A stretch of 42,064 nt of DNA from JBOFLG01 sp051657745 (lineage in GTDB: Bacteria; Actinomycetota; Actinomycetes; Actinomycetales; Dermatophilaceae). The stretch is taken from the NCBI GenBank assembly GCA_051657745.1, contig JBOFLG010000135.1, positions 1 to 42,064 on the forward strand, given 5' to 3'. The notes beneath the pieces are model-generated. The model had not been told where the DNA came from. It did no database searches and saw nothing but the letters and a program-made list of their open reading frames with translations. The position numbers and the translations under genes are program-made. Numbering within the stretch: position 1 is the stretch's first letter; each line of letters begins with the position of its first letter. This document shows positions 23,088-32,588 of the stretch, in pieces.

Positions 23088-23786
23088 ATGCTGTTCGGCT
23101 CGCGTGCGACGACCGCTCTGCCCACCCGCGACGAGGCCCTCCTCGGCCGTGACCACCGCATCTTCCCGGTGCCGGCCACCCATGAGGTGCTCGGCGCACC
23201 CTTGGAAGGCCCGTGGCCGGCTGGCACCGAGGTCGTGTACGTGGCGATGGGGTGCTTCTGGGGCGCAGAGCGCATCTTCTGGCAACTGCCCGGCGTGGTC
23301 ACCACCGCCGTCGGCTATCTGGGCGGATTCACCCCGAACCCCACCTACGAGGAGACCTGCACCGGGCGCACCGGCCACGCCGAGGCGGTGCTGGTCGCCT
23401 ACGACCCGGCAGCGACCAGCCCGGAACTGCTGCTCAAGGCGTTCTGGGAGAACCACGACCCAACCCAGGGCAACCGGCAGGGCAACGACGTCGGCACCGC
23501 CTACCGGTCGGCGATCTTCTGGACCACTCCCGGCCAGGAGTCCGCCGCTCGGATGACGAAGGACGCCTTCCAGGGCGAACTCGAGGCGGCCCGGCGGGGC
23601 ACCATCACCACGACGCTCGCGTCCGCGGCGGACGCCGGCCCGTTCTGGTACGCCGAGGACTACCACCAGCAGTACCTTCACAAGAACCCCGGCGGCTACT
23701 GCAACCACGGGCCCAACGGCCTCACCTGCCCCACCGGCGTGGCGAACCTCCCCGGCCCCACCGACATCGCGCCACCGCCCTCCTGA
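23088..23786 (+). CDS. msrA: Peptide-methionine (S)-S-oxide reductase MsrA
   Basis: 232-residue enzyme that reduces methionine-S-sulfoxide in oxidised proteins. The catalytic motif is M-G-C-F-W-G (Cys56), followed by G-Y-L-G-G-F-T-P-N-P-T-Y, F-W-E-N-H-D-P-T-Q-G-N-R-Q-G-N-D-V-G-T-A-Y-R-S, Y-H-Q-Q-Y-L and the C-terminal recycling Cys pair in G-G-Y-C-N-H-G-P-N-G-L-T-C. A 50-residue N-terminal extension is typical of the long form. Start ATG 23088; the ribosome-binding site is weak. Confidence 0.95.
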   Translation: MLFGSRATTALPTRDEALLGRDHRIFPVPATHEVLGAPLEGPWPAGTEVVYVAMGCFWGAERIFWQLPGVVTTAVGYLGGFTPNPTYEETCTGRTGHAEAVLVAYDPAATSPELLLKAFWENHDPTQGNRQGNDVGTAYRSAIFWTTPGQESAARMTKDAFQGELEAARRGTITTTLASAADAGPFWYAEDYHQQYLHKNPGGYCNHGPNGLTCPTGVANLPGPTDIAPPPS

Positions 23787-23794
23787 CCTCGACT

Positions 23795-23875
23795 TTCCCG
23801 CCCGCGCCCGAAACCTTCAACTTCGCACCCCTTGCGAAGGGGGGTGAACCTGAAGGTTTCGGGCGCGGGCGGGAA
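23795..23875. repeat. Perfect 25-bp inverted repeat with 31-bp centre
   Basis: Arms 23795-23819 and 23851-23875 are perfect reverse complements; the centre contains a second inverted repeat (CTTCGCA/TGCGAAG, 23821-23827 with 23833-23839). The whole 81-base unit starts 8 bases after the msrA stop, and the truncated dehydratase reading frame changes to non-family sequence at its other end. It could serve as the msrA terminator, but arm length and perfection resemble a recently placed palindromic mobile element (REP/MITE-like). I saw no second copy in this window. Confidence 0.85.
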
Positions 23876-24444
23876 TCTTGCGGTCGTCGGGCGCGGTGCC
23901 GACCGGCACGAACACGGCATCGAGCGGCCCGGCCGCGTCGAACAGCTCTCGCGCGTACGTGGCGACCCCCGCGACGAGGTCCGGGTGGAACGGCGGCACC
24001 CCCTCCAGGCCGCGCTCCTCGGCGAGCGCGACGCTGTGCTCACGGGCCTGCTGGAAGTCGTCACCGTGCACGATCAGTTCGGCGCCGAAGCCGACCATCG
24101 CCGCATTCTTCTCGGACGAGTTGCCCTGCGGGACAACGATCGTGACCGGGATGCCGTGCGCGCGCCCGGCGTAGGCCAGGCTCTGTCCGTGGTTACCCCG
24201 GGTCGCCGACACGACCCCGGTCACGTGCGGCCGCTCGCGAGCGAGCCGGTCGAGGTAGACCAGCCCGCCGCGCACTGTGAACGCTCCGGTCGGCGTGGCG
24301 TTCTCGTGTGTGACCCACACCTGGGCGCCGACCTCGGACGCAAGCAGCGGCCAGGGCATACTGCGGCGTGGGGTCGAGGTGGCGGTTGACCACGTCGACG
24401 GCACGGTCGAGAGCAGTCTGGTCGAGCGGGGCTGCGGTCGTCAT
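23876..24444 (-). pseudogene. Broken threonine/serine dehydratase-like PLP enzyme
   Basis: Remnant of a fold-type II PLP dehydratase. From ATG 24444 one frame reads M-T-T-A-A-P-L-D-Q-T-A-L-D-R and then P-T-P-Q-Y; at about 24360 the family sequence continues in another frame as W-P-L-L-A-S-E-V-G-A-Q-V-W-V. Removing one base from the GGG run there would restore P-T-P-Q-Y-A-W-P-L-L. The PLP-lysine motif (normally G-A-F-K-V-R-G-G) reads G-A-F-T-V-R-G-G, so the Schiff-base Lys is lost. After D-A-V-F-V-P-V-G the family sequence stops and the frame runs into the 25-bp inverted repeat, so about 40 % of the C-terminus is missing. G-N-H-G-Q-S-L-A is intact. Three independent lesions indicate a dead gene. 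Confidence 0.88.
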
Positions 24445-24608
24445 CCGCCCAGTATCGTTCGAGCGCCGTGCCAACAGCGGACGGATATGCCGGTGACCTT
24501 CGTGCTCGATCCGGGCTGGACAGCGGGCTTGGCCCGGACTCTGGACGTGCTGCGTGCCGCACGATGCTCGGGGTATCGGGACTTGCGCGCCAGCGCCAGC
24601 GGGTGGCG

Positions 24609-24637
24609 GCTACAGCGTGCCTCGTCGCCTCTAGACT
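24609..24637 (+). promoter_or_regulatory. Candidate promoter of the ietAS-like operon
   Basis: TAGACT (24632-24637) fits a -10 element, with GCTACA (24609-24614) as a half-matching -35 at 17-base spacing. Transcription would begin near 24644, about 48 bases before the ATPase GTG. The rest of the 24445-24691 gap shows no further signal. Confidence 0.35.
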
Positions 24638-24691
24638 CACAACGAACGGCGGTGCAAGGCTACCCGGGCAGCACGCCCCCAGGAGGACACT

Positions 24692-25702
24692 GTGGCGAGG
24701 AGTGATCTGCTCAAGCAGTTGTTCGCCGCTCACACCAGGGCTGACGACACCGGGTTTCGTGACATCGCCGCTCGCCTGATCGCGGACGAACGCAGGCTCG
24801 GCCACCGGCTCCTGGCCGCCGACCTCGAGCACGCGCTGCACCGCGACGCGACCATCTCGATGACCGATGCTCCACTGACGTTGCGCGCACTCCCGCGTGG
24901 TCGCGACGAGAGGCCACTGCTGGCCGTCTCCAAACCGCGGCACGAGTTGGTCGATCTCGTCTTGTCGGATGACTGCCGCACGGCCGTCTCGGAGATCGTC
25001 GAAGAGAACCGCAGTCGTTCGCTCCTGGCTGGGTTTCGGCTCGTGCCGCGCCGGCGGCTGCTCTTCATCGGTGCATCAGGTACCGGCAAGACGGCGTCCG
25101 CCCACGCGATCGCCGCCGAACTCAGCCTGCCTGTTGCCACGGTGTCCCTTGCCGCGCTGACCTCGTCATTCTTGGGTGACACGGCCAAGAACATCGAGGC
25201 GGTGCTGAACTTCGCTGAACTGACGCCATGCGTGCTCGTCTTCGACGAGTTCGACGCCGTTGCTGCCGACCGGTCCACGCCGAATGACCATGGTGAAATG
25301 CGGCGGGTCATGGCGACGATGCTCCAACTCGTCGAGAACGTGCAAGGCGAGTCGGTCGTCGTCGCGACATCAAACCATCCCGATCTGCTGGACGCTGCGA
25401 TGTGGCGCCGCTTCGATGATGTGGTGGCGTTCGAACCCCTTGCCGTGGCGGGCATCGAGGCGTTGCTCCGGCTGCGTTTGCAGGGCGTCCCGCACCGGTT
25501 GTCGCTGCGCAGCTGGTCGAAGCGCCTCGACGGGATGACCCCGGCCGAGATCGAACTCGTTGCGCTCGACGCCCAGCGGCGGTGGGTGCTGTCCGGGCGA
25601 CGAATACTCGGCGCCGAGCATCTGACCGCCGCACTGCACCGGCGAGCCGCCGCGCGCCGCCACCCGCAGCGAGATCCGGCGCCGAACGCCTCGCTGCCCT
25701 AG
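24692..25702 (+). CDS. ietA: AAA-family ATPase of an ietAS-type ATPase/protease pair (IetA-like)
   Basis: 336-residue AAA ATPase. An N-terminal helical region (1-115) is followed by Walker A G-A-S-G-T-G-K-T (127-134), Walker B V-L-V-F-D-E-F-D-A-V (181-190), sensor 1 A-T-S-N-H-P (225-230) and an Arg-finger segment W-R-R-F-D-D (238-243), which places it with classical FtsH/spastin-like AAA proteins. GTG 24692 follows AGGAGG by 5 bases. The next gene, 59 bases on, is a subtilisin-like S8 protease; the same pairing is known as ietAS, first described as a plasmid-stability or toxin-antitoxin-like module of Agrobacterium and later reported as antiphage. Activity here is inferred. Codon use is somewhat less GC-extreme than in neighbouring core genes. 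Confidence 0.85.
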   Translation: MARSDLLKQLFAAHTRADDTGFRDIAARLIADERRLGHRLLAADLEHALHRDATISMTDAPLTLRALPRGRDERPLLAVSKPRHELVDLVLSDDCRTAVSEIVEENRSRSLLAGFRLVPRRRLLFIGASGTGKTASAHAIAAELSLPVATVSLAALTSSFLGDTAKNIEAVLNFAELTPCVLVFDEFDAVAADRSTPNDHGEMRRVMATMLQLVENVQGESVVVATSNHPDLLDAAMWRRFDDVVAFEPLAVAGIEALLRLRLQGVPHRLSLRSWSKRLDGMTPAEIELVALDAQRRWVLSGRRILGAEHLTAALHRRAAARRHPQRDPAPNASLP

Positions 25703-25761
25703 TCTGAAAGCGTGGGGGGCAAGGAAGTCTGTTTTCGGAGGCACGGCACGCTCATCTCCGG

Positions 25762-28155
25762 TTGGCCGCGGTAGCGCGCCCTGGGCCGCGCCAGCGACGA
25801 CCGCCGGGTTTCGGTCGGACCACCACATACGTCGACCGCAGGCAGCACGGACACCACCTCGAGCAGCAGGTCTCCTCGATCACGGCGGCGTACCAGGGTC
25901 GACCGCAGACTGTCGGCGTCGAACCCGACCTGGTGCTGGTCCTGGACACCAACGGCCAACTCGACCCAACCGAGATCGAGCGGGCAGGATTGACCGTCCT
26001 GGAGCTTCGCTCGGACCGTGTGCTCATCGCCTTCTCCGCGGACCCCGAGATGGCCGAGTTCCGCTCTCGCAATGCGCGATACCAGCAGGGGACACGAGGA
26101 CTGACCGAGAAGGGCAACGAGCGAGCGGCGCACTACGAGCAACTCTTCGACCGCATCGACGACATCCGCACCCTGGAGCCTGCCGACATCATTGGAGCCG
26201 AACTGGCGGCAGCGCTCCGCGATCGCGTCGGCGGCCACGAGGTTCGCCGTCTCGAGATTCACTGCTGGTGCCCGGATGACCCTGACCTGGCGAGGCGACG
26301 ACACGGGGAGGTTCGATCGACTGTCGAGTCAGCTGGCGGCACCGTGGTCGCGTCCGCGGTCCGCCCGGCGGCAGGCTGGTCGGTGATCTGCTGCGATCTC
26401 CCGCTGAGCGCCGTCGATGACGTAGTTGCCACGCAGCGAGTGAGCTGGGTCGACCTGATGGCCCGTCCAGCACTGACATCGCCGCAACTGCATCGAACGG
26501 CGGTCAACGACCTGCCCGCGGTCTCCACGCCGCGACCGGATGCTCCGATCCTAGCGGTGATCGACAGCGGCATCCGGTCAGCACATCCACTCCTCGCCCC
26601 GGCGGTTATCGGTGCCGAGGTGGTTGGCCCGGGCCTCGGCGACGCCGGTGACGAGAGTGGCCACGGCACGCTAGTAGCCAGTTTGGGGCTCTACGGTTCA
26701 CTGGAACCAGTACTCGCGGATCGGTCCGCGGTCACGCCCGCCGGACGCCTGCTCGGCGTCCGAGTACTGAACGCGGACAACCAGTTTCCCGACGACGTCA
26801 TCTGGGCGGAGTTGTTACTGGAGGCTATGGAGCTGGCCATCGCCGCAGGAGCGCGGGTGCTCAACGTCTCGCTGGGGGACCCACGTCGGCCGTACCACCC
26901 ACCGCGGCCGTCGGCGGTCGGAGCCCTCATCGACCAGTTCATTCGCGCCCACCCGCACGTGGTGGTGGTGACCTGTACTGGCAATGTTTCCGTAGCTCAG
27001 CACGAGGTTGCCCGGTTGCTGTCGACCGAGTACGTCGATGACCTGCTGCGGATGCCGGACACCGGGATTCTGGACCCGGGTACATCAGCGCTCGCCCTCA
27101 CGGTCGGCGGCGTCGGGACCGGCGACGGCCAGGGAGCGGGTACGCCGTCGGCCGAGAGGATCGTGGTAGGCGGCCCGCGAGTGCCCAGCCCACATACCCG
27201 AGTCGGCCCGGGGCCGATGTATGCCGTCAAGCCAGAACTCGCCGCTCCGTCGGGATCCGTTGTGGTTGACACCTTTCTCGGCCGGGCCAACGTCATGGAC
27301 GCCTTAGGCCACGTCGTCGGTGCCGGCGGCGCCCGACCGGACCGCCTCCTGGCATCCGACCAGGGCACCAGTTTTGCCGCACCGCTGGTCAGCCACGCCG
27401 CCCTCAGGGTGCTGGGCAGATACCCCCAACTGACCGGAAACAGCGTGCGGGCCCTCCTCCTGGCCGGTTCGGCAGGCATTCCCGAGTACCTGTCACCCGG
27501 CGCGGACGGCAGGTCCGACGAGCGGCGCCTGACCGGGTTCGGCCTGGTCGCCCCGGAACGTTCGGAGGTGTCCAGCGACCACCGGGTCGTCATGCTCAGC
27601 GAGTCTCGGATTCAGCTGGACGAGGTGCATCTTTACCGCGTGCCAGTGCCGTCGAGTTTTCGCGCACCTGGTGGCCGCATCGGGGTAGCCGCCGCTCTGG
27701 CCTTCGACCCTCCAGTTCGAGTGAGTCGTCTCGACTATCTGGCGAGCCGGATGCAGTTCCAGATCTTCCACGGGCCGTCCGTCGAGCAGGTCCGGAATGC
27801 CTACGTCGTGTCGCCACCCGACGACGACCCGGACGACGACGGCACCGCCGCGCCCCAAGAACTACAGCGATATCAGGTCGACCTCCACCCCGCGGACCAG
27901 ACTCGCAGCCGTGGCGCGAACCAGTTCGGCCGGTACTCACGCAGCAGGAAGGTCGCGGAGGACCGGCCGGACGAGTTCGTGGTCGCCGTTCGATCGTTGA
28001 ATCGCTGGGATGTGCCGCAGGCCGAGCAGTCGTACTCGCTGGCGATCCTGCTCGAGCGAGACGACCGACATCAGGAGATCTACGCCGAGCTCAGGGCCCA
28101 GCTGGACGTGCTGGCCGAAGTCGAGACAGAGGTTGAGACGCAGGTCAGCCGCTGA
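25762..28155 (+). CDS. ietS: Subtilisin-like S8 serine protease of an ietAS-type pair (IetS-like)
   Basis: About 800-residue S8-family peptidase with an intact triad (numbered from TTG 25762): Asp268 in L-A-V-I-D-S-G-I, His301 in E-S-G-H-G-T-L-V-A-S, Ser537 in G-T-S-F-A-A-P, and oxyanion Asn408 in C-T-G-N. There is no signal peptide, so it acts in the cytoplasm, unlike typical secreted subtilisins; a 250-residue N-terminal domain and a 250-residue C-terminal domain flank the protease. In the ietAS model the protease is held or directed by the AAA partner. The start is doubtful: TTG 25762 lacks a ribosome-binding site, the frame is open back to 25708, and an upstream H-L-R-L segment that I expect to be conserved would be lost; no ATG, GTG or TTG lies upstream in frame, though CTG 25729 follows AAGGAAG. 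Confidence 0.85.
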   Translation: MAAVARPGPRQRRPPGFGRTTTYVDRRQHGHHLEQQVSSITAAYQGRPQTVGVEPDLVLVLDTNGQLDPTEIERAGLTVLELRSDRVLIAFSADPEMAEFRSRNARYQQGTRGLTEKGNERAAHYEQLFDRIDDIRTLEPADIIGAELAAALRDRVGGHEVRRLEIHCWCPDDPDLARRRHGEVRSTVESAGGTVVASAVRPAAGWSVICCDLPLSAVDDVVATQRVSWVDLMARPALTSPQLHRTAVNDLPAVSTPRPDAPILAVIDSGIRSAHPLLAPAVIGAEVVGPGLGDAGDESGHGTLVASLGLYGSLEPVLADRSAVTPAGRLLGVRVLNADNQFPDDVIWAELLLEAMELAIAAGARVLNVSLGDPRRPYHPPRPSAVGALIDQFIRAHPHVVVVTCTGNVSVAQHEVARLLSTEYVDDLLRMPDTGILDPGTSALALTVGGVGTGDGQGAGTPSAERIVVGGPRVPSPHTRVGPGPMYAVKPELAAPSGSVVVDTFLGRANVMDALGHVVGAGGARPDRLLASDQGTSFAAPLVSHAALRVLGRYPQLTGNSVRALLLAGSAGIPEYLSPGADGRSDERRLTGFGLVAPERSEVSSDHRVVMLSESRIQLDEVHLYRVPVPSSFRAPGGRIGVAAALAFDPPVRVSRLDYLASRMQFQIFHGPSVEQVRNAYVVSPPDDDPDDDGTAAPQELQRYQVDLHPADQTRSRGANQFGRYSRSRKVAEDRPDEFVVAVRSLNRWDVPQAEQSYSLAILLERDDRHQEIYAELRAQLDVLAEVETEVETQVSR

Positions 28156-28342
28156 CCGTGCTCCGCCAGCAGTGACCGGCGGTCCCGTGTCGTCAGGGCT
28201 GCCGCAGATGTCGTCGGGCCCGCTGGGGATCCGGGGGTGGTGCGGCTCCCGCTCGTCGTCGAGTCGTTGCGCCCGCGCCGAGACCTGCGGCGGCACCGCC
28301 ATCCGGCACCCGGTCGGCAGCCTCACCCGGCGCGTCGGGGCG

Positions 28343-29728
<1,386 letters not shown>

Positions 29729-29878
29729 CCTCGCACGCACGAGGACCCCGTGCCCCGACCGACGCGACGCCCGAACCGAGTCCGCCAGGGCCCGATGACG
29801 AACGCCCCCCTGCCCCGGCCTGGTACTCGACGCGCCGACGCACGGACGGCCGGCCCGGCATCCCACCGGTGCATCATC

Positions 29879-30721
29879 ATGACCACCATGGGTTCTGACG
29901 AGTACCTCGAGGTCAACCGCGCGCATTGGGACGAGCGGGCGCCTGCGCACGCCCGCAGCAGCGGCTACGCAGTCGAGCGCTTCGTCGCCGACCCCGGCTA
30001 CCTCAGCGCAGTAGTGCGCTTCGACCGGCCGCGGCTCGGCGACATCGCGGGCCTCGACGGCATCCACCTGCAGTGCCACATCGGCACCGACACCGTGTCA
30101 CTGGCGCGCCTCGGCGCTCGGATGACGGGGCTCGACCTGTCGCCGGCCTCGCTCGCCGAAGCGCGTACCCTGGCCGAACGCACCGGCACCGATGCCGAGT
30201 GGGTCGAGTCCGACGTCTACGGCGCGCCGGCCGCGCTCGCCGGCCGCACCTTCGACCTGGTCTACACCGGTATCGGCGCGCTGTGCTGGCTGCCTGACGT
30301 GCGGCGATGGGCCGAGGTCGTCGACACCCTGCTGCGCCCCGGCGGGGCGCTCTTCATCCGTGAAGGCCACCCGATGATGTGGGCCGTTGACGACCGTCGC
30401 GCCGACGACCTCACGCTCGGCTACCCATACAGCGAGACACCCGAGCCGTGGGACGAGGAGGAACCCGGCACCTACGTCGATACCGACGTCGAATTCGGCC
30501 ACAACCGCGCGATGTCGTGGAATCACGGACTTGGCGAGACCATCACTGCCCTCCTCGACCGCGGCCTCACCCTCACCACATTCGTGGAGCACCAGAGCGT
30601 GCCGTGGGATGCGCTGCCCGGGCGAATGACACACAACCCCACGGATGACGAATGGCGGCTCACCGAACACCCCGAGCGGCTCCCGCTCACGTACACCGTC
30701 CGGGCCGAGAAGCGCGGCTGA
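29879..30721 (+). CDS. Class I SAM-dependent methyltransferase
   Basis: 280-residue methyltransferase of unknown substrate. The SAM-binding motif I is degenerate, L-Q-C-H-I-G-T-D-T-V-S-L-A-R-L-G-A-R-M-T with G-L-D-L-S-P-A-S-L following; motif IV is F-D-L-V-Y-T-G-I-G-A-L-C-W-L, and the motif L-R-P-G-G-A-L-F-I-R-E-G-H-P-M identifies a common actinobacterial clade. ATG 29879 or the in-frame ATG 29888 may be used; neither has a clear ribosome-binding site. It is divergent from cbs. No pathway is suggested by the neighbours. Confidence 0.85.
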   Translation: MTTMGSDEYLEVNRAHWDERAPAHARSSGYAVERFVADPGYLSAVVRFDRPRLGDIAGLDGIHLQCHIGTDTVSLARLGARMTGLDLSPASLAEARTLAERTGTDAEWVESDVYGAPAALAGRTFDLVYTGIGALCWLPDVRRWAEVVDTLLRPGGALFIREGHPMMWAVDDRRADDLTLGYPYSETPEPWDEEEPGTYVDTDVEFGHNRAMSWNHGLGETITALLDRGLTLTTFVEHQSVPWDALPGRMTHNPTDDEWRLTEHPERLPLTYTVRAEKRG

Positions 30722-30809
30722 CCGGCGGCTCACCGGACCTGGCTGGCCCCGACATCCAGCCACCGCCGTTACGGTAGGAGTTCGCGCGCGACAAGGAGGC
30801 AGAACCGTC

Positions 30810-31871
30810 ATGGGACGAGCACGTCGAGCCCGCAGGATCGCGGCCACGACTGCCTACGGCGGGGGTGGGGTGGCCGCTGCCGGAGCCGCACTCGGCGTGC
30901 TTGGCTACGGCGTGATCAAGGCCGAGGCAGCGCTCGCCCGCCGGATGATCGGCCAGCCATTCGACGACTCCCCCGACGACGACGGCACCTACGGCGCCGG
31001 CCACGGCGAACCGGTGCAACTGGTGCTGCTCGGCGACAGTTCGGCCGCCGGGCTCGGCGTTGACTCGCCGCAGGAGACGGTCGGCGCGATCGTCGCCAGC
31101 GGAGTCGCCGCGCTCACCGGGCGCCCGGTGCAGCTCACCAACTGCTCCGTCGTCGGTGCCGAGTCCAGCGACCTCGAGCGCCAGCTCGCCAACGCCCTCG
31201 AACACGTGATGCGCCCGCATGTCGTGGTCGTGATGATCGGCGCGAACGACGTCACCCATCGCATCGAACGCACCGCGGCGGTGCGCCAGGTCGAGCAGCT
31301 GGTGCGCCGGGTGCGCGCGCTCGGCGTCGAGGTGGTGGTCGGCACCTGCCCTGACCTCGGCACGGTACAGCCCATCCGCCAGCCGCTGCGCTCGCTGATG
31401 ACCCGGTGGTCCCGCGACCTCGCGGCCGCCCAGACCATTGCGGTGGTCGAGGCGGGCGGTCGCACGGTGTCGCTCAGCGACCTGCTCGGCCCGCAGTTCG
31501 CGGCGGCCCCGCAGGAACTGTTCAGCAGCGACCGGTTTCACCCGTCCGCGGCCGGCTATGCCCGCGTGGCCGCTGCGCTGCTCCCGACGGTCTGCGCCGC
31601 GCTCGGGGTCTGGGGCGCTGACACGGCCGACCGGGCCCCTGAGCCACTCCGCGGTGAGGGGGTGGGGCCGGTTGCGGTGGCTGCCGGGCGGGCCGTTCGT
31701 GAGGGCGGCACCGAAGTGTCCCCCACCGAGGTCGCCGGCGAGCCCCTCGGACCACGCGGCCGGTGGGCGGTGCGCCTCCGCCGTCGCCGCGACCCCGTGC
31801 CCCCACCGGACGGCGCTGTGACCACGCCCACCGCCGCCGACAGCCCGAAGTCGGCACTGCGGGCGCCCTGA
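30810..31871 (+). CDS. Membrane-anchored SGNH/GDSL hydrolase
   Basis: 353-residue esterase-like protein. A basic N-terminus and one hydrophobic segment (about 14-34) anchor it, followed by the SGNH domain: block I L-L-G-D-S-S-A-A-G-L-G with the nucleophile Ser, Gly/Asn in V-M-I-G-A-N-D-V-T, and the Asp/His pair in S-D-R-F-H-P-S-A-A-G-Y-A. The last 80 residues are low-complexity and Arg/Pro-rich. ATG 30810 has AAGGAGG 10 bases upstream. An exported protein of this type lies next to the thiolase in M. tuberculosis (Rv1075c), so this is part of the conserved backbone. Substrate is unknown. Confidence 0.88.
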   Translation: MGRARRARRIAATTAYGGGGVAAAGAALGVLGYGVIKAEAALARRMIGQPFDDSPDDDGTYGAGHGEPVQLVLLGDSSAAGLGVDSPQETVGAIVASGVAALTGRPVQLTNCSVVGAESSDLERQLANALEHVMRPHVVVVMIGANDVTHRIERTAAVRQVEQLVRRVRALGVEVVVGTCPDLGTVQPIRQPLRSLMTRWSRDLAAAQTIAVVEAGGRTVSLSDLLGPQFAAAPQELFSSDRFHPSAAGYARVAAALLPTVCAALGVWGADTADRAPEPLRGEGVGPVAVAAGRAVREGGTEVSPTEVAGEPLGPRGRWAVRLRRRRDPVPPPDGAVTTPTAADSPKSALRAP

Positions 31872-31872
31872 G

Positions 31873-31924
31873 CGGCAGCGTCATCCGACACCGATGAACG
31901 GCAGCGTCATCCGACACCGATGAA
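31873..31924. repeat. Tandem 26-bp duplication covering the RidA-family stop codon
   Basis: Positions 31873-31898 and 31899-31924 are identical. The inner copy contains the last codons and TGA of the RidA-family gene (minus strand); the outer copy repeats them outside the gene. It fills the 35-base gap between two convergent genes. Confidence 0.95.
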
Positions 31925-32317
31925 CGGTCGGTCGGCGACGATCGCGTCGAGCTCGACCTCCACCGCCCAGCGCGGGTCGAGCAGCCCGGCCACGATCACC
32001 ATCGTGCTCGCCGGCCGGATGCCGCCAAACGTCTCGCCGTGCACAATGGACACCGCATCGACGACCTCGGTGCCGGTGATGAACTGTCGAGTGCGGATGA
32101 CGTCCTCCCGCCGGCCGCCGAGCTCCGCGAGCGCGGCAAGCGCGATCTCCCAGCAGCGCCTGGCCTGCTGCGCCGGGTCCGTGGCGACCTGGCCGTCGGG
32201 TTGGACCGGCGCGGTGCCGCTGACCGCGATGTGCTGGCCGACGCGGACCGCCCGGGAGAACCCGACGGTCGCTTCATACGGTGACCCTGATGCTGCCCGG
32301 CTTCGCGCGACGTCCAT
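31907..32317 (-). CDS. RidA/YjgF-family protein
   Basis: 136-residue Rid-family protein; members hydrolyse reactive enamine/imine intermediates released by PLP dehydratases. Features are Y-E-A-T-V-G-F-S-R-A-V-R-V-G, I-A-V-S-G-T-A-P-V-Q-P-D-G, T-R-Q-F-I-T-G and R-P-A-S-T-M-V-I-V-A-G-L, with the core Arg typical of the active subfamilies not obvious, so this may be a non-RidA subgroup. ATG 32317 opens the gene, divergent from the thiolase. The stop codon lies in a 26-bp duplication. Confidence 0.86.
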   Translation of the reverse strand: MDVARSRAASGSPYEATVGFSRAVRVGQHIAVSGTAPVQPDGQVATDPAQQARRCWEIALAALAELGGRREDVIRTRQFITGTEVVDAVSIVHGETFGGIRPASTMVIVAGLLDPRWAVEVELDAIVADRPFIGVG

Positions 32318-32400
32318 GTCTCATCATCGCCGACCGGAGCCATTCTCGGCCGCGATCGGGGACGCGCCACCACCGACCTCGGCCACGCCATGCCCAACCC

Positions 32401-32442
32401 GCGCCACGCCATCCCCGATCCGCGCCACGCCATCCCCGATCC
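32401..32442. repeat. Two perfect copies of a 21-bp repeat
   Basis: A 21-base unit beginning GCGCCACGCCATCCCC is repeated exactly twice in the RidA/thiolase intergenic region, with a degenerate copy before it (32380-32399). It is non-coding as far as I can tell; the rest of 32318-32588 holds only the thiolase promoter and ribosome-binding site. Confidence 0.93.
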
Positions 32443-32504
32443 GGATCGTGGCGGGTTCCACCATGATCGGACTCGTCCGCCGTCGGTCGCGCCCGATTCG
32501 GGGC

Positions 32505-32510
32505 TACGCT
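32505..32510 (+). promoter_or_regulatory. Candidate -10 of the thiolase promoter
   Basis: TACGCT fits the TANNNT consensus and lies 78 bases before the thiolase ATG, which itself has a strong GAGGAGG (32577-32583). The -35 is indistinct. Confidence 0.35.
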
Positions 32511-32588
32511 GGGCCCGATGGGTAAGCGAGCGCTCACCTGCTGGCGCGGCACCGTCGCCACCCGCACCCGTCCATCGAGGAGGACCAC

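Noticed and set aside
22936..23305. Open minus-strand frame continuing upstream of metB through the intergenic region
   Set aside because: No family similarity, crosses the hairpin and antisense msrA; the leaderless promoter fixes the metB start at 22660.
28156..28342. Possible small gene or terminator between the S8 protease gene and cbs
   Set aside because: No convincing start, codon pattern or stem could be found.
32390..32466. Short plus-strand frame with P-R-H-A-I-P-D repeats
   Set aside because: Produced by the 21-bp tandem repeat; no ribosome-binding site or family support.
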